From assembly GCF_000317125.1 (NCBI RefSeq), contig NC_019695.1, positions 1,724,336 to 1,788,335 of the forward strand: a stretch of DNA of 64,000 bases, read 5' to 3'. The DNA is from Chroococcidiopsis thermalis PCC 7203. Its GTDB lineage: Bacteria; Cyanobacteriota; Cyanobacteriia; Cyanobacteriales; Chroococcidiopsidaceae. Numbering within the stretch: position 1 is the stretch's first letter; the number at the start of each line of letters is the position of its first letter. A model generated the notes under the pieces. That model made no database searches. It was not told the origin of the DNA and saw only the letters and a program-made list of their open reading frames with translations. Shown here one piece after another: positions 34,299-41,859 of the stretch. The position numbers and the translations under genes are program-made.

Positions 34299-34800
34299 GC
34301 CTTATATCTCCAGTCGAGTAAATAAGAACAATATTAGGGCTAATTGAGAAATTTTCAAGTAAACAAACAGTTAAGATGGCAAATGAAACTTCTGAAAAAC
34401 ACTGGGCATTTAAATATAGCTATTTCGCTAGATAACAAATTAGTTTTAATGTAGTAATTCCAAACTGAGATGGACTTATACCAGTTTTTTGTAACTATAT
34501 GTCACAGACTATATGTCACAAAGATATGCGACAGCAGATCCCCTAACTCTCCTTGTAAAAAAGGGAACCAGTGGAGAGGAAATTTTGGACAAAAATAAAG
34601 AGAATTAGTATTGGTGTTAAGACTATCATCGATCGCCGATTAGTTATTGGTCATCAACCAAATATGAATCGTACTAAAAGCGTTTTTTAATTAGATATTT
34701 TATGACTCAAATAAGCCTTGTATTTATGTCTTAGCTGTAAAACTTGAACAAAGAACCTACAAAGTCAAGACGCGGAATTTTGCGCCTCCGTAAGCTTGAC
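34299..34800. other. AT-rich gene-free stretch
   Basis: This region lies between the divergent sulfite-oxidase-type and ArsR genes. It contains no credible ORF. A duplicated TATATGTCACA-type motif occurs near 34496-34516. The right end leads into the ArsR operator pair. Confidence 0.4.
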
Positions 34801-34852
34801 ATTTAAGTAAAAGCTTATATATCCTAAATATTTAAGTGAATGCTTAAATATT
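34801..34852 (+). promoter_or_regulatory. Double ArsR-type operator
   Basis: Two dyads with the same layout lie side by side. Site 1 (34801-34820) is ATTTAAG-6-CTTATAT with one mismatch. Site 2 (34827-34852) is AATATTTAAG, then TGAATG, then CTTAAATATT, perfect over ten bases per arm. This TTAAGnnnnnnCTTAA pattern is typical of ArsR/SmtB-family sites. Site 2 covers the ATG at 34840, which argues that translation starts at 34855 and that the regulator represses its own operon. Confidence 0.8.
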
Positions 34853-34854
34853 GT

Positions 34855-35190
34855 ATGAGTAGACCCGCTGCGGGGGGAGATATTTTTCAGGCGATCGCCG
34901 ATCCAACGCGACGAGCATTGCTGGATCGGTTGCGTGACGGCGAACAACCAGTAAAACAACTGGCTGAACCTTTTGCCATGTCTTTACCAGCCATTTCTCA
35001 GCATTTGCAGGTGTTGTGTGAAGTAGGCTTAGTTACCCAACGGCGGGAAGGACGACAGCGGCTTTATCAATTGAATCCTGCACCTTTAAAACAAGTGTCG
35101 GAGTGGGTATCGCATTACGAACAGTTCTGGCAAGAGAAATTAGCTGCTCTCGGTGCATATTTGGAGAATAACCGATGCTCAGAGGATTAA
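34855..35190 (+). CDS. ArsR-family HTH repressor
   Basis: About 111 residues from the ATG at 34855. The winged-helix signature is clear: FQAIADPTRRALLDRLRDGE, VKQLAEPFAMSLPAISQHL (recognition helix), QVLCEVGLVTQRREGRQRLYQL (wing). The alternative ATG at 34840 lies inside the operator. No cysteine pair typical of metal-sensing SmtB sites is seen, so this is probably the non-metal subgroup commonly paired with AHSA1 (SRPBCC) proteins. It overlaps the AHSA1 start by 16 bases. Confidence 0.92.
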   Translation: MSRPAAGGDIFQAIADPTRRALLDRLRDGEQPVKQLAEPFAMSLPAISQHLQVLCEVGLVTQRREGRQRLYQLNPAPLKQVSEWVSHYEQFWQEKLAALGAYLENNRCSED

Positions 35191-35795
35191 AGACCAAAGT
35201 TTTCTATCCTTACTCACCGCAGCAAGTCTGGCGGGGACTCACCGAGAGGCGATCGCTTGCCGCATGGTTGATGGACAATGATTTTGAACCGCAGATCGGT
35301 CACAAATTTCAGTTTCGCACTCATTCCCTACCAGGTTTAGATGGTGTTATCCGTTGCGAAGTTTTAGAAATTGACGCACCAAAACGACTTGCTTACAATT
35401 GGCAGGATAGTTATATGAGTCAGCCTTCGATTGTGATTTGGACGCTGACACCTGTTGATGGCGGGACGCAACTTCAGCTAGAACACCGCGAGTTAAATTA
35501 CGCAACACCTCAGTTACAGGAGGTACGCATTTGTAACCAGAGATCTCGAACTCCCCTAGATCCCATTAACAAGGGGGGGACAGATGCTCCCTTTTCAAGG
35601 GGGTTGGGGGATTTCAATGCAGTGACTCATGCTGTAGAGGCGATCGCTCCCAGTTCTACATGTTCACCTACGCATATTGGTGCAGCTCAAATTTTAGAAA
35701 GTGTTATTCTCCATTCTTTGTTGAATGGTGGTTGGAATGACAAGCTCGATCGACTACCAAATGTTTTAGCGAGCTTTTTTGATAATAACGGGTAA
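35175..35795 (+). CDS. AHSA1/SRPBCC-domain protein with in-frame repeat insertion
   Basis: A 206-residue ligand-binding-fold protein. The first 120 residues are typical: KVFYPYSPQQVWRGLTERRS, AAWLMDNDFEPQIGHKFQF, RLAYNWQDS, GTQLQLEHREL. The last part, LLNGGWNDKLDRLPNVLASF, is the usual C-terminal helix. Between them, from about residue 122 to 148, lies SRTPLDPINKGGTDAPFSRG, encoded by a C/G-rich dispersed repeat (AACTCCCCTAGATCCC ... CAAGGGGGTTGGGGG). It is co-transcribed with, and overlaps, the ArsR gene. Whether the insertion harms the fold is unknown. Confidence 0.85.
   Translation: MLRGLKTKVFYPYSPQQVWRGLTERRSLAAWLMDNDFEPQIGHKFQFRTHSLPGLDGVIRCEVLEIDAPKRLAYNWQDSYMSQPSIVIWTLTPVDGGTQLQLEHRELNYATPQLQEVRICNQRSRTPLDPINKGGTDAPFSRGLGDFNAVTHAVEAIAPSSTCSPTHIGAAQILESVILHSLLNGGWNDKLDRLPNVLASFFDNNG
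35541..35616 (+). repeat. CCCCTAGATCCC ... GGGGGTTGGGGG dispersed element inside the AHSA1 gene
   Basis: A C-rich start (CTCCCCTAGATCCC), a middle AACAAGGGGGGG and a G-rich end (CAAGGGGGTTGGGGG) form a partly palindromic unit. It resembles the ATCCCCCCTTTTTAAGGGGG element at 59828-59860. It keeps the reading frame. Confidence 0.75.
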
Positions 35796-35902
35796 CTAAA
35801 TTCTGCTTCCTCACTCTCATTCTCGCTCAGACAATTAAAAATGTATAGCTGTAAGTATACGCCTCGACCCAAGATTTAAGTTTGAATTAGGAGGCTATAA
35901 AG

Positions 35903-36505
35903 ATGAGTTTTCCCAAACAGTCAAACATTCCTTTTTTTCCTCAGTTTTCAGCTTATGGAGAGAGTTATTTTAATATTTACTCTCGCTTACTAGCTACAAG
36001 AGTAATCTTTTTAAGAGGTGACATTACAGAAGAAATAGCTAATTCAATTGTAGCGCAGATGCTATTTCTCGATACGGAAGATTCAGGACGAGATATTTTT
36101 CTATATATCAATAGTTCAGGTGGTTCAGTTACGGCTGCATTGACTATTTACGATACAATGACTCAAATCCAGGCGGATATTTGTACCGTCTGCGTTGGAA
36201 CTGCAAAGGGAATGGCTGCATTATTACTTTCTTCCGGCACAAAAGGAAAAAGATCGGCTTTACCGAATGCCCGAATTGCGATCGCACAGCCATTAGCTAG
36301 CACTCAAGGGAAAGTAAGCGACATCGAAGTTACAGCTAGAGAAATTGCACATTTAAGAGAAACAGTTAATAGCATACTTTCTATTAATAGCGATCGGGCA
36401 ATAGAACAAATCAAATTCGATACAGAGCGAGAATTTTATCTCAACGCTGAAGCAGCAAAAGAGTATGGATTGATTGACAATATTATTCAAAATTTGACTG
36501 TGTAA
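35903..36505 (+). CDS. ClpP-like protein lacking the catalytic serine and histidine (ClpR type)
   Basis: A 200-residue ClpP-fold protein starting at an ATG with TAGGAGG nine bases upstream. The fold is intact (RVIFLRGDITEEIANSIVAQ, IFLYINSSGGSVTAALTIYD, FYLNAEAAKEYGLIDNII). The active site is not: the serine motif GxAASMGA reads GTAKGMAA (Gly103), and the histidine motif RIxIHQPL reads RIAIAQPL (Ala128). Asp173 remains. It should therefore assemble with ClpP rings but not cleave. Cyanobacteria have a known inactive subunit, ClpR, but that is normally beside clpP3; here no clp gene is adjacent, so this may be an additional dead paralogue. Confidence 0.88.
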   Translation: MSFPKQSNIPFFPQFSAYGESYFNIYSRLLATRVIFLRGDITEEIANSIVAQMLFLDTEDSGRDIFLYINSSGGSVTAALTIYDTMTQIQADICTVCVGTAKGMAALLLSSGTKGKRSALPNARIAIAQPLASTQGKVSDIEVTAREIAHLRETVNSILSINSDRAIEQIKFDTEREFYLNAEAAKEYGLIDNIIQNLTV

Positions 36506-36507
36506 TT

Positions 36508-36550
36508 GATTGGTAATTGGTAATTAGTAATTGGTGATTGGTAGGTAATA
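36508..36550. repeat. TTGGTAATTGG-type tandem repeats
   Basis: Units of TTGGTAATTGGTAATTAG lie directly after the ClpP-like gene stop, 50 bases before the epimerase gene. Confidence 0.7.
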
Positions 36551-36603
36551 ATTTATTTTGCTTTTTAACTTTTAACTTTTAACTTTCCCATCAAGGAGCA
36601 AAT

Positions 36604-37632
36604 ATGAAAATTTTAGTTATCGGGGGAACGAATTTTATTGGTCCTGCTGTAGTTAGGCAATTGTATGCAATGGGACACGAAGTTACCGTTTTCCATCGAG
36701 GAAAAACAGCAGCAGACTTACCCGAAGGAATACAACATATATTAGGCGATCGCTCCGCTCTTAGCCAGATGAAAAGTGAATTTGAGCGTCTTTCGCCTCA
36801 AGTTGTCGTCGATATGTTTCCCTATACCGAGGCAGATGCGATCGCGCTGATGAATATATTTCAGGGTATCGCAGAGCGCGTTGTTGCTATTAGCAGCATG
36901 GATGTCTATCGCGCTTATGCAGTATTTCTGCAAATTGAATCGACTCCAGTTGAGCCGGTTCCCCTAACTGAAAATTCAGCCTTGCGCCAGCAGCTACATT
37001 TATTTCGGGAAATGGCTGAAAGACCGCTGAACGCTCCGGCAGATTATGAAAAGATTTTGGTCGAACGGGTAGTGATGAATTCTGCCGATTTAACTGGTAC
37101 AATTGTACGGCTGCCAATGGTTTACGGGACGCAAGATCCTCTCAACCGTCTATTCCCCTACTTAAAGCGAATGGATGAAGACCGTCCGGCGATCGTCTTG
37201 CCAGAAAGCATAGCTCAATGGCGCGGTTCCTACGGGTATGTAGAGAATGTTGCTTACGCGATCGCTTTGGCAGCTACAAACGAACGTGCTAAGGGACGTA
37301 TTTATCATGTTGCAGATGCAGAAGTTTTAACTGAGGCAGAAAGACTGAGCAGAGTTGGACGAGTCGCAGGCTGGCAAGGCAAAATTGTGACTGTTGCCAC
37401 AGAATCTTTACCGACAGACTGGAACCTACCATACAACACGGCTCAGTACTGGCTGGTAGATACCACCCGCATTCGGCAGGAACTCGGTTATAGCGAAGTC
37501 GTCACGCTAGAAAAGGCGCTAAAAACAACAATTGACTGGCAGCGATCGCATCCACCAACAGAAATTTCTCCGTGGACTGGAAAAGAATTACTCGACTACG
37601 CTACTGAAGATCGCATTTTGAAAAGTATTTAA
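36604..37632 (+). CDS. NAD-dependent epimerase/dehydratase family protein
   Basis: A 342-residue extended-SDR protein with the nucleotide loop VIGGTNFIGPAVV at the N-terminus and the epimerase pattern VVAISSMDVYRAYAVF. The active-site tyrosine region is ADYEKILVE, so the usual YxxxK spacing is not clear. This group, near the plastid RNA-binding CSP41 branch, often has unassigned substrates. The Shine-Dalgarno AAGGAG lies eight bases upstream. It is followed by a palindromic repeat and an ABC exporter operon. Confidence 0.85.
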   Translation: MKILVIGGTNFIGPAVVRQLYAMGHEVTVFHRGKTAADLPEGIQHILGDRSALSQMKSEFERLSPQVVVDMFPYTEADAIALMNIFQGIAERVVAISSMDVYRAYAVFLQIESTPVEPVPLTENSALRQQLHLFREMAERPLNAPADYEKILVERVVMNSADLTGTIVRLPMVYGTQDPLNRLFPYLKRMDEDRPAIVLPESIAQWRGSYGYVENVAYAIALAATNERAKGRIYHVADAEVLTEAERLSRVGRVAGWQGKIVTVATESLPTDWNLPYNTAQYWLVDTTRIRQELGYSEVVTLEKALKTTIDWQRSHPPTEISPWTGKELLDYATEDRILKSI

Positions 37633-37640
37633 TATCAATT

Positions 37641-37664
37641 GTAAGGTGGACATTGCCCACCTTA
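37641..37664. repeat. GTAAGGTGGACATTGCCCACC hairpin (partial copy)
   Basis: GTAAGGTGG pairs with CCACCTTAC around ACATTGC. It is a sister of the element at 16150-16174, here after the epimerase gene. Confidence 0.65.
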
Positions 37665-37767
37665 CACACTCAATAGAGGATGAGATTAGGGGTGAGGGTA
37701 ATGATATGAAAACTAGCCTCTACCAACTACCAACTACCCATTACCCATTACCCATTACCACTTTTTT

Positions 37768-38697
37768 ATGAAAGCCTTAGAAGCGTATAATCTCAAAAAA
37801 ACTTTCCGCCGCAACAAACAAAATGTACCAGCAGTGAAGGATGTTTCCTTAACTATCTACCCAGGAGAGATCTTAGCTTTTCTTGGTCCCAATGGTGCAG
37901 GTAAAACAACTAGTATCAAAATGATGGCGGGTTTAATTCAGCCTGATTCTGGTTCAGTGAGAATTGTAGGTAAAGATCCTCATCGCAATGCTTCAGCGTT
38001 ACAAAACCTGGGTGCAGTTTTAGAAGGGAATCGCAACCTTTACTGGCGATTGACTCCAGAGGAAAATTTAGAATATTTTGGCGTATTAAAAGGACTAAAT
38101 CGACGAGAAGCGCGTCTTGCCGGAAGAGATCTTTTAGAAAGATTTGACTTGTTAGCCAAGCGACATACTCCTGTAGAGCAACTTTCACGGGGAATGCAAC
38201 AGAAATTAGCATTTGCTGTAGCTTTAGTTCATCGTCCCAAACTTCTATTATTAGATGAACCAACTTTAGGATTAGATGTAGAAGCAACTGAGGATGTAAA
38301 AATTCTCGTCCGCGAAATTGCTGCTACTGGTTGTGCTATCTTGCTGACAACACACCAATTACAAATAGCAGAAATTTTATCAGACCGAATTGCCATTATT
38401 CAAAAAGGCGAGATTTTGGCAGAAGCACCCACACAAAAATTGATTCAACAATTTTCTGGTACAGCTTACAAGATAGAAATGGAAACCGCTTTAGATGAAA
38501 CAAGAATAATAGAATTAGAAACAATTGGTTTAGAGATTGAATCCAGAAGATTTATTTACATCGATCGCCCGGAATTACTCTATAAAGTTCTTGCTATTCT
38601 CCAGCCTTTACCAATTCAATCTGTGGCAAAAGAACAAGCTAATTTAACAGAAATATTTTTACAGATTGTGAAACAAGGTAATAATATTAATGATTGA
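37768..38697 (+). CDS. ABC-2 type transporter ATP-binding protein
   Basis: A 309-residue ATPase with Walker A (LGPNGAGKTTSI), Q-loop region, signature (LSRGMQQKLAFAVAL), Walker B (LLLLDEPTLGLD) and the switch histidine (LLTTHQLQIA). The C-terminal 90 residues form the usual extension of the DrrA/CcmA-like exporters. ATTACCCATTACC repeats precede the start. It overlaps the permease gene by eight bases, so the two are co-translated. Substrates of such pairs include antibiotics, lipids and polysaccharides; nothing here points to one. Confidence 0.92.
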   Translation: MKALEAYNLKKTFRRNKQNVPAVKDVSLTIYPGEILAFLGPNGAGKTTSIKMMAGLIQPDSGSVRIVGKDPHRNASALQNLGAVLEGNRNLYWRLTPEENLEYFGVLKGLNRREARLAGRDLLERFDLLAKRHTPVEQLSRGMQQKLAFAVALVHRPKLLLLDEPTLGLDVEATEDVKILVREIAATGCAILLTTHQLQIAEILSDRIAIIQKGEILAEAPTQKLIQQFSGTAYKIEMETALDETRIIELETIGLEIESRRFIYIDRPELLYKVLAILQPLPIQSVAKEQANLTEIFLQIVKQGNNIND

Positions 38698-39463
38698 GTT
38701 ATTTTTTGCAGAATTAAAACGAACTTGGATTTTACAACGTCGCTATCCAATCGAAGTTGTTGGTATTATTATAGTTACTGTTTCAATTTTTTATGGATTG
38801 TTTTTGAGCGCTCGTTACGTTGCTGGGGCGAGTTTTCAATTAGGCGATCGCCTCGATTCAATAGTTATTGGCTACGTGCTTTGGAGCTTAGTTTTATTTG
38901 TTATGGGCAACGTTGCTAATAGAATTCAGTACGAAGCTCAAACTGGCACGCTCGAACAACTTTTTCTCTCTCAATTCGGGGCAGTCAAAGTATTTTTAAT
39001 TCGATCGCTAGCAGCGATAACGTTGCAATTAGCTTTTGTTTTGAGCATTTTATTAACTATAATGCTCTTAACTGGCAGCCGTCTCGATTTTCCTCCAGTT
39101 TTGATTTTACCTCTCATAACTGTATTGATGGGAGCGAATGGGATTGCTTTTATAATTGGAGCTTTAGCTTTATTATTTAAGCAGGTAAGCCAATTACAAG
39201 TCATATTTCAATTTGGTTTATTATTTCTCCTAGCTACTCCCATAGAAGCATCGACGGGATTTGCCCGAGTCTTAGCAAGTCTATTACCAATTACTCCCAG
39301 TGCAGGAATATTACGAGCTTTGATGGCACGCGGAGAGAATTTAAATTTAACTCACATAGCGATCGCTTTCATCAATGGAGTCGTATATCTTGCTCTAGGG
39401 ATAGGACTATTCCGACTAGCAGAACGCCAAGCAAAGAAACGCGGAATTTTAGGCGGATATTAA
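38690..39463 (+). CDS. ABC-2 type transporter permease
   Basis: A 257-residue inner-membrane protein with about six hydrophobic segments, including PIEVVGIIIVTVSIFYGLFL, FVLSILLTIMLLTG and GIAFIIGALALLFKQVSQLQ. The order and size match ABC2_membrane permeases. It is translationally coupled to the ATPase before it, giving a half-transporter pair that probably forms a homodimeric or heterotetrameric exporter. The stop at 39463 faces the two-component operon; AGTGACTAGTCACT in the gap is a short palindrome. Confidence 0.9.
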   Translation: MIELFFAELKRTWILQRRYPIEVVGIIIVTVSIFYGLFLSARYVAGASFQLGDRLDSIVIGYVLWSLVLFVMGNVANRIQYEAQTGTLEQLFLSQFGAVKVFLIRSLAAITLQLAFVLSILLTIMLLTGSRLDFPPVLILPLITVLMGANGIAFIIGALALLFKQVSQLQVIFQFGLLFLLATPIEASTGFARVLASLLPITPSAGILRALMARGENLNLTHIAIAFINGVVYLALGIGLFRLAERQAKKRGILGGY

Positions 39464-39488
39464 TCAGTGACTAGTCACTCATCAACAA

Positions 39489-41396
39489 CTAACAACCAAC
39501 TGGTTGCGAACACAGAACTTGCTTCATCGTTTGCAATAATTCTTGGGCTGTGTAGGGTTTTGCTAAAAAGGCTTGTACTTCTATGTCTGTCATTCCATGA
39601 AATTTGTCTTGAGCGGCTAAACCACTAGTAGCAATAATTTTAGTTTGGGGATTGAGTTTTTGTATAGTACGAATTGTGGTAATACCGTCCATTGCAGGCA
39701 TTAACATATCAATTAAGATTAAATCTATCCGATCGCGGTGTTCTGCGTAGGTGGCGATCGCCTCAATTCCGTCACTAGCAGTGACAACTTTATAATTAAA
39801 AGTCTCTAGAGAAGTTTTTGTTGCCTCGCGCACGCCAGCTTCATCATCCACAACCAAAATCAACTCACCGTTCCCATAGGGCGTGTCTTGTTCTGTCTGC
39901 CGATAATATTCTACAACTGCCACTGCTGGTAGATAGACTTGAAATTCCGTACCTCTACCGAGTTCGCTCCAAACTTGAATAAATCCATTGTGACCTTTAA
40001 CAATACCCATGACAGTGGATAGTCCTAGTCCCGTGCCTTTACCGAGTTCTTTGGTCGTAAAAAATGGCTCAAAAATTCTTTCCTGGGTTTCCAGCGACAT
40101 TCCCTGACCTGTATCTCTGACGGTAACGACGATGTAGGAGCCAGCTTTTGCCTCCAAGTTCATCCTGGCGTAGTGTTCGTCTGCTGTAAAGTTTTCGGCA
40201 GAAATTGTCAACGTTCCACCATTAGGCATGGCATCGCGAGCGTTGACGCAGAGATTCATTAGGACTTGATGCAATTGAGTGGCATCCCCAGAGACAGACC
40301 ACAAATTAGAGGCAATGTTAGTCTGAACCTCGATCGATTTTGGAAAGGTTTGTTTGGCAATTTGGCGAATTTCTGAGATTAAATGCTTAATTTGTAAGTT
40401 TGTATACGTTCCCTCTAAACCTCGTGCAAAAGAGAGTACCTGCTTGACTAAAGCCGCACCCCGTTTGGCGTTGGTAACGACAATTGGCAAAAGTCGCTGA
40501 CTGCGCTCGTCGTGCATTTGAGATTCCAGTAGCTGAGCTGTCATCAGAATTGGTGCTAGGACATTATTCAAATCGTGAGCAATGCCGCTGGCAAGAGTGC
40601 CGATACTTTCCAAACGCTGAGCGCGTAAAAATTGAGCTTCTAAGAGTTTTTTCTCGGTAATATCAGTATTGACGACAAGAATTGACTTAGGCTGAGCTTG
40701 GCGATCGCGTACTAAGGTCCATCGACTGTAGACGACAATTGGTTTCTCGTTTTTAGTGACTTGATGTAGTTCGCCTTGCCAAGTGTCTGTTTGCTCTAAG
40801 GCTGTGTGAATCTCTAGCAGTTGATCGACGAGACTCTCGTTGTAGATTAATAAGTTAGGATTTCGCCCGATCGCCTCTTGTGCTTGCCAACCGTAGAGAC
40901 GTTCTGCTCCCTTGTTCCAATATAAAACTTTGTCATCTAGCGATCTAACAATAATGGCATCGGTGGCGACATTGAGTAATTCGGCTTGGGCGCGGATTTG
41001 TTGCTGAGTGTGCTGGCGTTCGAGGGCGTAGCGAATGGAACGTTCTAGTAAAGGGGCGCTCAACTGAGTTTTTTCTAGATAGTCGGCTGCTCCTGCCTTC
41101 ATCGCCTCGATATCGATTTCGCGATCGCCTTTGCCCGTGAGTAAAATTATGGGTGCGGCACAACCTTCAGCTACGGCAGCTTGAAGCAATTCTAAACCAT
41201 TGCGATCGCCCAAGCGGTAGTCGAGCAAGTAAATATCGTGTTGACACTGGGCGATCGTCGCTATTGCCTCATCATAAGAACTTACCCAGTCTAAATCGAA
41301 TGTCGTGCCTTGAGCTGCTGCCAACCAGTCTCGCGTCAAGACATAATCGTCCTCGTCGTCATCAACTAAAAGTACTTTGACTCGCTCAGTGTCCAT
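39489..41396 (-). CDS. Hybrid histidine kinase: REC-PAS-HisKA-HATPase-REC
   Basis: A 635-residue soluble protein. An N-terminal receiver (Asp59 in [10 protein letters not shown]), one PAS domain (about 133-250; [17 protein letters not shown]), a HisKA domain with His274 in [12 protein letters not shown], an ATPase domain ([29 protein letters not shown]), and a C-terminal receiver (Asp563 in [13 protein letters not shown]). It is the third gene of an overlapping operon: its start lies 11 bases inside the preceding response regulator gene. Receiving phosphate from the upstream regulator and passing it on is a likely scheme. No membrane segment or DNA-binding output is present. Confidence 0.93.
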   Translation of the reverse strand: MDTERVKVLLVDDDEDDYVLTRDWLAAAQGTTFDLDWVSSYDEAIATIAQCQHDIYLLDYRLGDRNGLELLQAAVAEGCAAPIILLTGKGDREIDIEAMKAGAADYLEKTQLSAPLLERSIRYALERQHTQQQIRAQAELLNVATDAIIVRSLDDKVLYWNKGAERLYGWQAQEAIGRNPNLLIYNESLVDQLLEIHTALEQTDTWQGELHQVTKNEKPIVVYSRWTLVRDRQAQPKSILVVNTDITEKKLLEAQFLRAQRLESIGTLASGIAHDLNNVLAPILMTAQLLESQMHDERSQRLLPIVVTNAKRGAALVKQVLSFARGLEGTYTNLQIKHLISEIRQIAKQTFPKSIEVQTNIASNLWSVSGDATQLHQVLMNLCVNARDAMPNGGTLTISAENFTADEHYARMNLEAKAGSYIVVTVRDTGQGMSLETQERIFEPFFTTKELGKGTGLGLSTVMGIVKGHNGFIQVWSELGRGTEFQVYLPAVAVVEYYRQTEQDTPYGNGELILVVDDEAGVREATKTSLETFNYKVVTASDGIEAIATYAEHRDRIDLILIDMLMPAMDGITTIRTIQKLNPQTKIIATSGLAAQDKFHGMTDIEVQAFLAKPYTAQELLQTMKQVLCSQPVGC

Positions 41397-41859
41397 GTCC
41401 GTTTCCCACCGATTGCAGTGGTAGTTCTACAATTTCAAACCAGTATTTACCAATAGTCCTCATGACCTCTACTAAGGAAGCAAAGGTGACTGGTTTAGTG
41501 ATATAGGAGTTAGCGCCTAATTCATAACTACGATAAATATCTTCCTCGGCTTTGGAAGTTGTCAATACCACTACTGGTATATGTTTTAACTGCGGGTCTG
41601 CCTTAATTTCCCGTAGTGCCTCGCGTCCGTCTTTCTTGGGCATGTTGAGATCGAGTAAAATCAAGCCTGGACGAGGGGCAAGCTTCAGGTCAGTATATTG
41701 ACCGCGCTGATGTAGGTAATCCATTAATTCCTCGCCATCGCGCACGAGATAGAGATCGTTAGCCAAGCGACTTTCTGCCAGCGCTTCTCTTGCTAACATG
41801 CAATCGTCTTCGTCATCGTCAGCCATGAGAATTGTGACAGTGGTGCGTCGCCCTTTCAC
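41386..41859 (-). CDS. Rcp1-type response regulator
   Basis: A 157-residue single receiver domain without output domain, with the phosphoacceptor Asp70 in LILLDLNMPKKDGREAL, acidic pocket MADDDEDDCML and the Thr-Lys pair in VVLTTSKAEE and NSYITKPVTF. The C-terminal extension resembles the Rcp1 regulators that partner cyanobacterial phytochromes. It starts 4 bases inside the end of the large GAF kinase gene and ends 11 bases inside the next kinase gene, so the three are translationally linked. Confidence 0.93.
   Translation of the reverse strand: MKGRRTTVTILMADDDEDDCMLAREALAESRLANDLYLVRDGEELMDYLHQRGQYTDLKLAPRPGLILLDLNMPKKDGREALREIKADPQLKHIPVVVLTTSKAEEDIYRSYELGANSYITKPVTFASLVEVMRTIGKYWFEIVELPLQSVGNGHGH

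Noticed and set aside
34765-34959. Minus-strand 64-residue ORF opposite the ArsR operator
   Set aside because: It overlaps the operator and the start of the ArsR gene, has no ribosome site and shows no family features.
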